DNA from: Coffea arabica
Taxonomy: Eukaryota; Streptophyta; Magnoliopsida; Gentianales; Rubiaceae
Length of the DNA stretch: 64,000 nt
Direction of reading: 5' to 3'
Assembly: GCF_036785885.1 (NCBI RefSeq)
Contig: NC_092330.1
Coordinates: 3,196,525-3,260,524 of the forward strand
Shown: one piece after another, positions 60,860-64,000 of the stretch
How the letters are laid out: each line of letters opens with the position of its first letter
How positions within the stretch are numbered: position 1 is the first letter of the stretch
Position numbers and translations under genes: made by a program
The notes under the pieces: generated by a model
Databases searched by the model: none
The model's input: only the letters and a program-made list of their open reading frames with translations
What the model was told of the DNA's origin: nothing

Positions 60860-63088
60860 TGTACTTTTTAAATAAAAGAAAGAAACTACAAAATATAATA
60901 TCCCATGTTTCCTAATTGATTTCTATAACTAAAAATAATTTTCAAATCTTCCACCAAAGACTTTTCGGTATTTGACTCGAATTAGGAAGCCTCCGCGAGC
61001 AAATCTTGAATCATCTAGACTCAATGGCAATTATTGGAAAATCATCCCTTTTATCACTTTTTTGGTCAGCCTCCCTATAATTAATACCAAATATCAAATA
61101 TAAGTAGAATCCGATAATTAAAACAATATTTGGTTAAAATCAAAGGAAAAAAATTATAAATTTAGCAACAAATTGTAATTTATCAATTTCCCCTATACCT
61201 AGATCATGCTTGTCCTCAAGCATGAGAACAACAGATCAGCAACTGAATCCAACCAATGGTTATCACCCCAATTATCTATTACCAAAATACCATTAAAATA
61301 CACATCAAACATTAATGGCTAAATTCCATGAAATATCCCTTTGGTTAGTTTCTAAAACCAAAGACTCCTCCAATTTCTGGCTAATTAATCTAAGAAGATA
61401 GAATATTCAACCAGTATTCAATTATTAACCAAAATCTCAACGTCAAACTCATGGATCGGCAGGCTAACATAATCAACTATATACTCGCACATTTTCTACT
61501 TTTTCACAACATTTTTTTTCATTTTTTTCTCTAGGGACAAAACTTAATCCTTAGCCATTCAAATCTTTTGACGCGAACTCCGATATCTGTCAAATGAAAG
61601 AGGTCGGTTACTCAACTTTCATTGCTTAATGACCACATATTTATAACTATTGTCACTTTTTGATGCGAAAATCGACACTTTTGATAAAGAGCCCCGGTTA
61701 TTCGGTAGCGATAACTAGCAGAGTATACCCAAACATAATTCAAATAGCACCAAAAATAAAATTAAAAATCACAAATCCGCTTTATTTTCCAAACATGGAG
61801 AACTAAAATTAATAGTTAAAACAATTTACCTGAAAAATGCTAGAAAAATATTCACAATGCTTAAAAAAACTAATAAAAAATTGTAAAAGTTACAAAATTT
61901 TTGATATTCACCAAAGAGATAGCTTTAGACCTTACCATGTCATACTTGACCCATTCTCATATAAAACCTTAGTAGTAGAAAAATTTGAAACATCTATCCA
62001 TTGTTGATCAGGAGTAATCCCAAAAATGTACAAGAAGTGGCAAAAATTGGATAAAATTTGACATAGTCGAACAAAAAATTCCAACAAAAATGCTTATACT
62101 TACACTTTTCGAATAAACTATCAATATATACTCCCTCCTCCCCAACACTTAAATCTTACACTGAAAACAATGTAAGAAATAAAAAATAAAAAAGTAAGGA
62201 AACAATAAAACTTCCTTGAACGCTGAGGGGCTGTGGACAGCTATAGGTGAGGGGCAAAAGACATGCGAACCTCGACGTTGGCTAACCAACCATCCATTTG
62301 ATGAACTTGTCCACACAGGTGAGAAGTCTCATTTAGTGGTGCACCAATTCGGCAGACAAATTCCAGAGGCTACGACGCAAACGAATGCAGAGAGAGGCAA
62401 CGATGCAGAATGGTGATGATGGCAGGAGCAGCAAGCGACAGCAACGTAAATGGAATTAGAAATTCTAAAGTTTTAGTCGTGCGATTGGCAGCAAAGAAAA
62501 AGGAAAGGGAAGAAAGAAAGAAGGAAGAAAGAAGAGAGGATAAAAAGAAAGAAAGGAAAGAGAAAAGGAAAAAGGAAAGGAAAGAAAGAAAAAAAAATCT
62601 TTTGTCATTTCTTTTTACTTCCCCTCGTTGGAACAAGAAATGAGCACATCTTATTAGTTCGTAATCTTCTGATGGTGGAGTTGGGTATTTGCGAGTTACA
62701 ACATGCCCTCAAGACGTAGGCACGTCTTGTTGCTTAGTTGTTTGTCAGAATTTCTGAAATTGAAATATGAACTCTCCAGTCAATTAGACATGGGTACGCC
62801 TTGTCGGGTGGAAATCTTCTAACCATTGAAACATCAAAAATGAAAATTAAACATACTAAATATGAAAAATCTAAAATAAATAAAATGAAATTAATAGATT
62901 GCCTCTCAATAAGCACCTTTCTTTAATGTTTTTGACTAGATGTCACTATGTTTACTCAAGAAGGATAAAATCTTGTAATTCGTTTCAGTGATTCATCCTT
63001 TATGTATTCTTGATAACCTTCGTAAGTAGAGTGGTTTTTAACCACACGAATTACGGTCTTCCAATGACTAGTAGATAGGGCCAAATAG
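60860..63088. other. Non-coding, retroelement-like sequence (right part)
   Basis: There are no LTRs and no coding sequence. Text such as 'CTAGATCATGCTTGTCCTCAAGC' and 'GAGCCCCGGTTATTCGGTAGCG' has the style of long non-coding plant LTR-element interiors (inference). A purine tract of GAAA/GGAA words lies at about 62498-62594; open frames across it are artefacts. Confidence 0.35.
62498..62594 (+). repeat. Polypurine (GAAA/GGAAA) tract
   Basis: Nearly 100 bases of uninterrupted purine. It could be a simple repeat or a relic of a polypurine tract; no LTR start follows. Confidence 0.8.
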
Positions 63089-63352
63089 TTATAGTAACCT
63101 TAATTTTGCATACACTTCTCCATCACGAGCACTTATCGGTTCAAGATACTTGGCCATTACAACTCCTAATTTCTTCCTATCATGAAATTCAGAAACTTCT
63201 GATATAAGAAAATCAATGTCACTAACAGAAATCATAAAATAAGAGTTAGGAGAATGTTGGTTAAGGAATGGAGGGGGTGTCACCACATTTGGTAATTGTT
63301 CACTGGATTCGTTCACTTGAACGATTTGAGGTTGGGATTTCATTTCTTCCAC
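63089..63352 (-). other. 87-codon open frame, unassigned
   Basis: The frame contains FMISVSDIDFLISEVSEFHD and VVMAKYLEPISARDGEVYAK. It reads like protein, not random sequence, but I cannot match it to a family. Given its setting it may be part of a degenerate retroelement polyprotein. Confidence 0.3.
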
Positions 63353-63601
63353 TTCAACTTCTTTTTCAACTACATTTTTTATCCTTCTTCTTGAGACTCT
63401 TGCAGTTCCATATCACTTGTCAGATAATTGCACTTTCATCTTACTTAAGGTCAATAATGGTCTGTGAGAGCAATTCTTCACAATTTAGAGAAATCAATTG
63501 GCTCACTATAGATGCTAATTGTCGCATTCCATCCTCCATTCTACTGATTCTTATTTATGTCTCTTATTGAAGTCGATGTATATTAGCAGTTAGTAATTCC
63601 A

Positions 63602-64000
63602 CTAGGAGGTGTACACCGCGCATACGCGCGGTGTGGATTTCTAAGATTAGTATGCCCAATGTTGCCGTGTAAAGTAATAAGAAATTGGAAATCTAAAACT
63701 GCAATGAAGAGTATATTTAAGATATAAGCGAAAAATATTACAAGTAACGAGTGTACATTGTTGATTGGAAAATGCATGATTTAAAAAACAGAATAAGCAG
63801 ATCTTCAGTTATTAATGTTGAGATTATTGACGTTGAGGTTGTCAATGTCATGAACTTCATCCATAGTGTAGGAAGTGATTATTTCATAAGTTGAGCGTCT
63901 CATCATTCTGAACTTTGGAGTTGAAGGCTTGACGTAGCATACAATGATTTTTCCGTGGAGAATTGTTTGGAGGTGTTGAGCCATATTTATGTTTTGGTGC
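63602..64000 (-). mobile_element. 3' end of a second Helitron, running off the window
   Basis: On the minus strand the terminus is CTAG|T (63602-63605 with A at 63601). It is preceded by a perfect 9-bp-stem hairpin ACACCGCGC-ATAC-GCGCGGTGT (63613-63634). This is a textbook Helitron 3' end. The 5' end must lie beyond 64000. Confidence 0.8.
63805..64000 (-). CDS. Partial open frame inside the second Helitron
   Basis: A frame open from the window edge to a TGA at 63805-63807 includes an ATG at about 63981-63983 (MAQHLQTILHGKIIVCYVKP) and ends in an Asp/Asn-rich tail. The family is not recognised. It may be a Helitron cargo gene or a chance frame; only the C-terminal ~64 residues are in view. 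Confidence 0.3.
   Translation of the reverse strand, partial: HQNINMAQHLQTILHGKIIVCYVKPSTPKFRMMRRSTYEIITSYTMDEVHDIDNLNVNNLNINN

Noticed and set aside
62370..62643. Frames rich in Lys/Glu/Arg or Phe/Leu/Ser
   Set aside because: Produced by the polypurine tract; no protein features.

Overview
The window looks like nuclear DNA of a dicot plant, probably an asterid. The evidence is strongly AT-rich intergenic sequence, plant-only gene families (R1-type NLR, RING-H2 finger, intronless class III chitinase, NGATHA and LHCB fragments) and dense plant transposons (Pack-MULEs, Stowaway-like MITEs, Helitrons, LTR remnants). R1-type NLRs suggest a relative of Solanaceae or Gentianales such as coffee, but that placement is inference. 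All coordinates were read by eye.

Only two protein-coding genes look intact. One is a RING-H2 protein on the minus strand (18990-19631). The other is a secreted class III chitinase-like protein on the plus strand (50925-51845) whose GH18 catalytic motif is destroyed, so it is probably a binding or inhibitor protein rather than a chitinase. The other recognisable genes are broken: a DapC/kynurenine-type aminotransferase (3.3-5.3 kb), a 2-oxoglutarate dioxygenase of the ACC-oxidase-homolog type (16.8-17.3 kb), a relic of an R1-type NLR N-terminus (17.6-18.3 kb), a nearly full-length R1-type NLR (27.07-31.44 kb, four frameshifts and one stop) and a kinase-less LRR receptor (37.6-40.2 kb).

Layout: 1-5.8 kb fold-back repeat and aminotransferase pseudogene; 6.2-7.6 kb small LTR element; 7.96-9.83 kb Pack-MULE carrying the 3' half of an NGATHA B3 factor; 11.55-13.38 kb second Pack-MULE carrying pieces of LHCB, a sterol methyltransferase and a Gypsy gag-pol; 14.2-16.0 kb MITEs and a long hairpin; 16.3-19.6 kb gene relics and the RING gene; 22.2-25.4 kb MITE, poly-A retroposon and an 880-bp direct duplication; 27-31.4 kb NLR; 34.5-40.2 kb duplicated upstream sequence and LRR pseudogene; 41-50 kb MITE, Helitron and SINE pile-up; 50.9-51.9 kb chitinase-like gene; 53.6-57.1 kb nearly pure A/T DNA in two tandem units; 57.6-64 kb non-coding retroelement-like DNA interrupted by a Helitron with an RPA-like fragment, and the end of a second Helitron running off the window.

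The strongest items are the two Pack-MULEs, each with a perfect 9-bp target-site duplication and recognisable host exons, and the catalytically dead chitinase homologue. The recognisable host genes are defence-related (two NLR pieces, LRR receptor, chitinase-like protein, RING-H2 protein), in keeping with a decaying resistance-gene neighbourhood rich in transposons. I saw no tRNA, rRNA, CRISPR or organelle gene.
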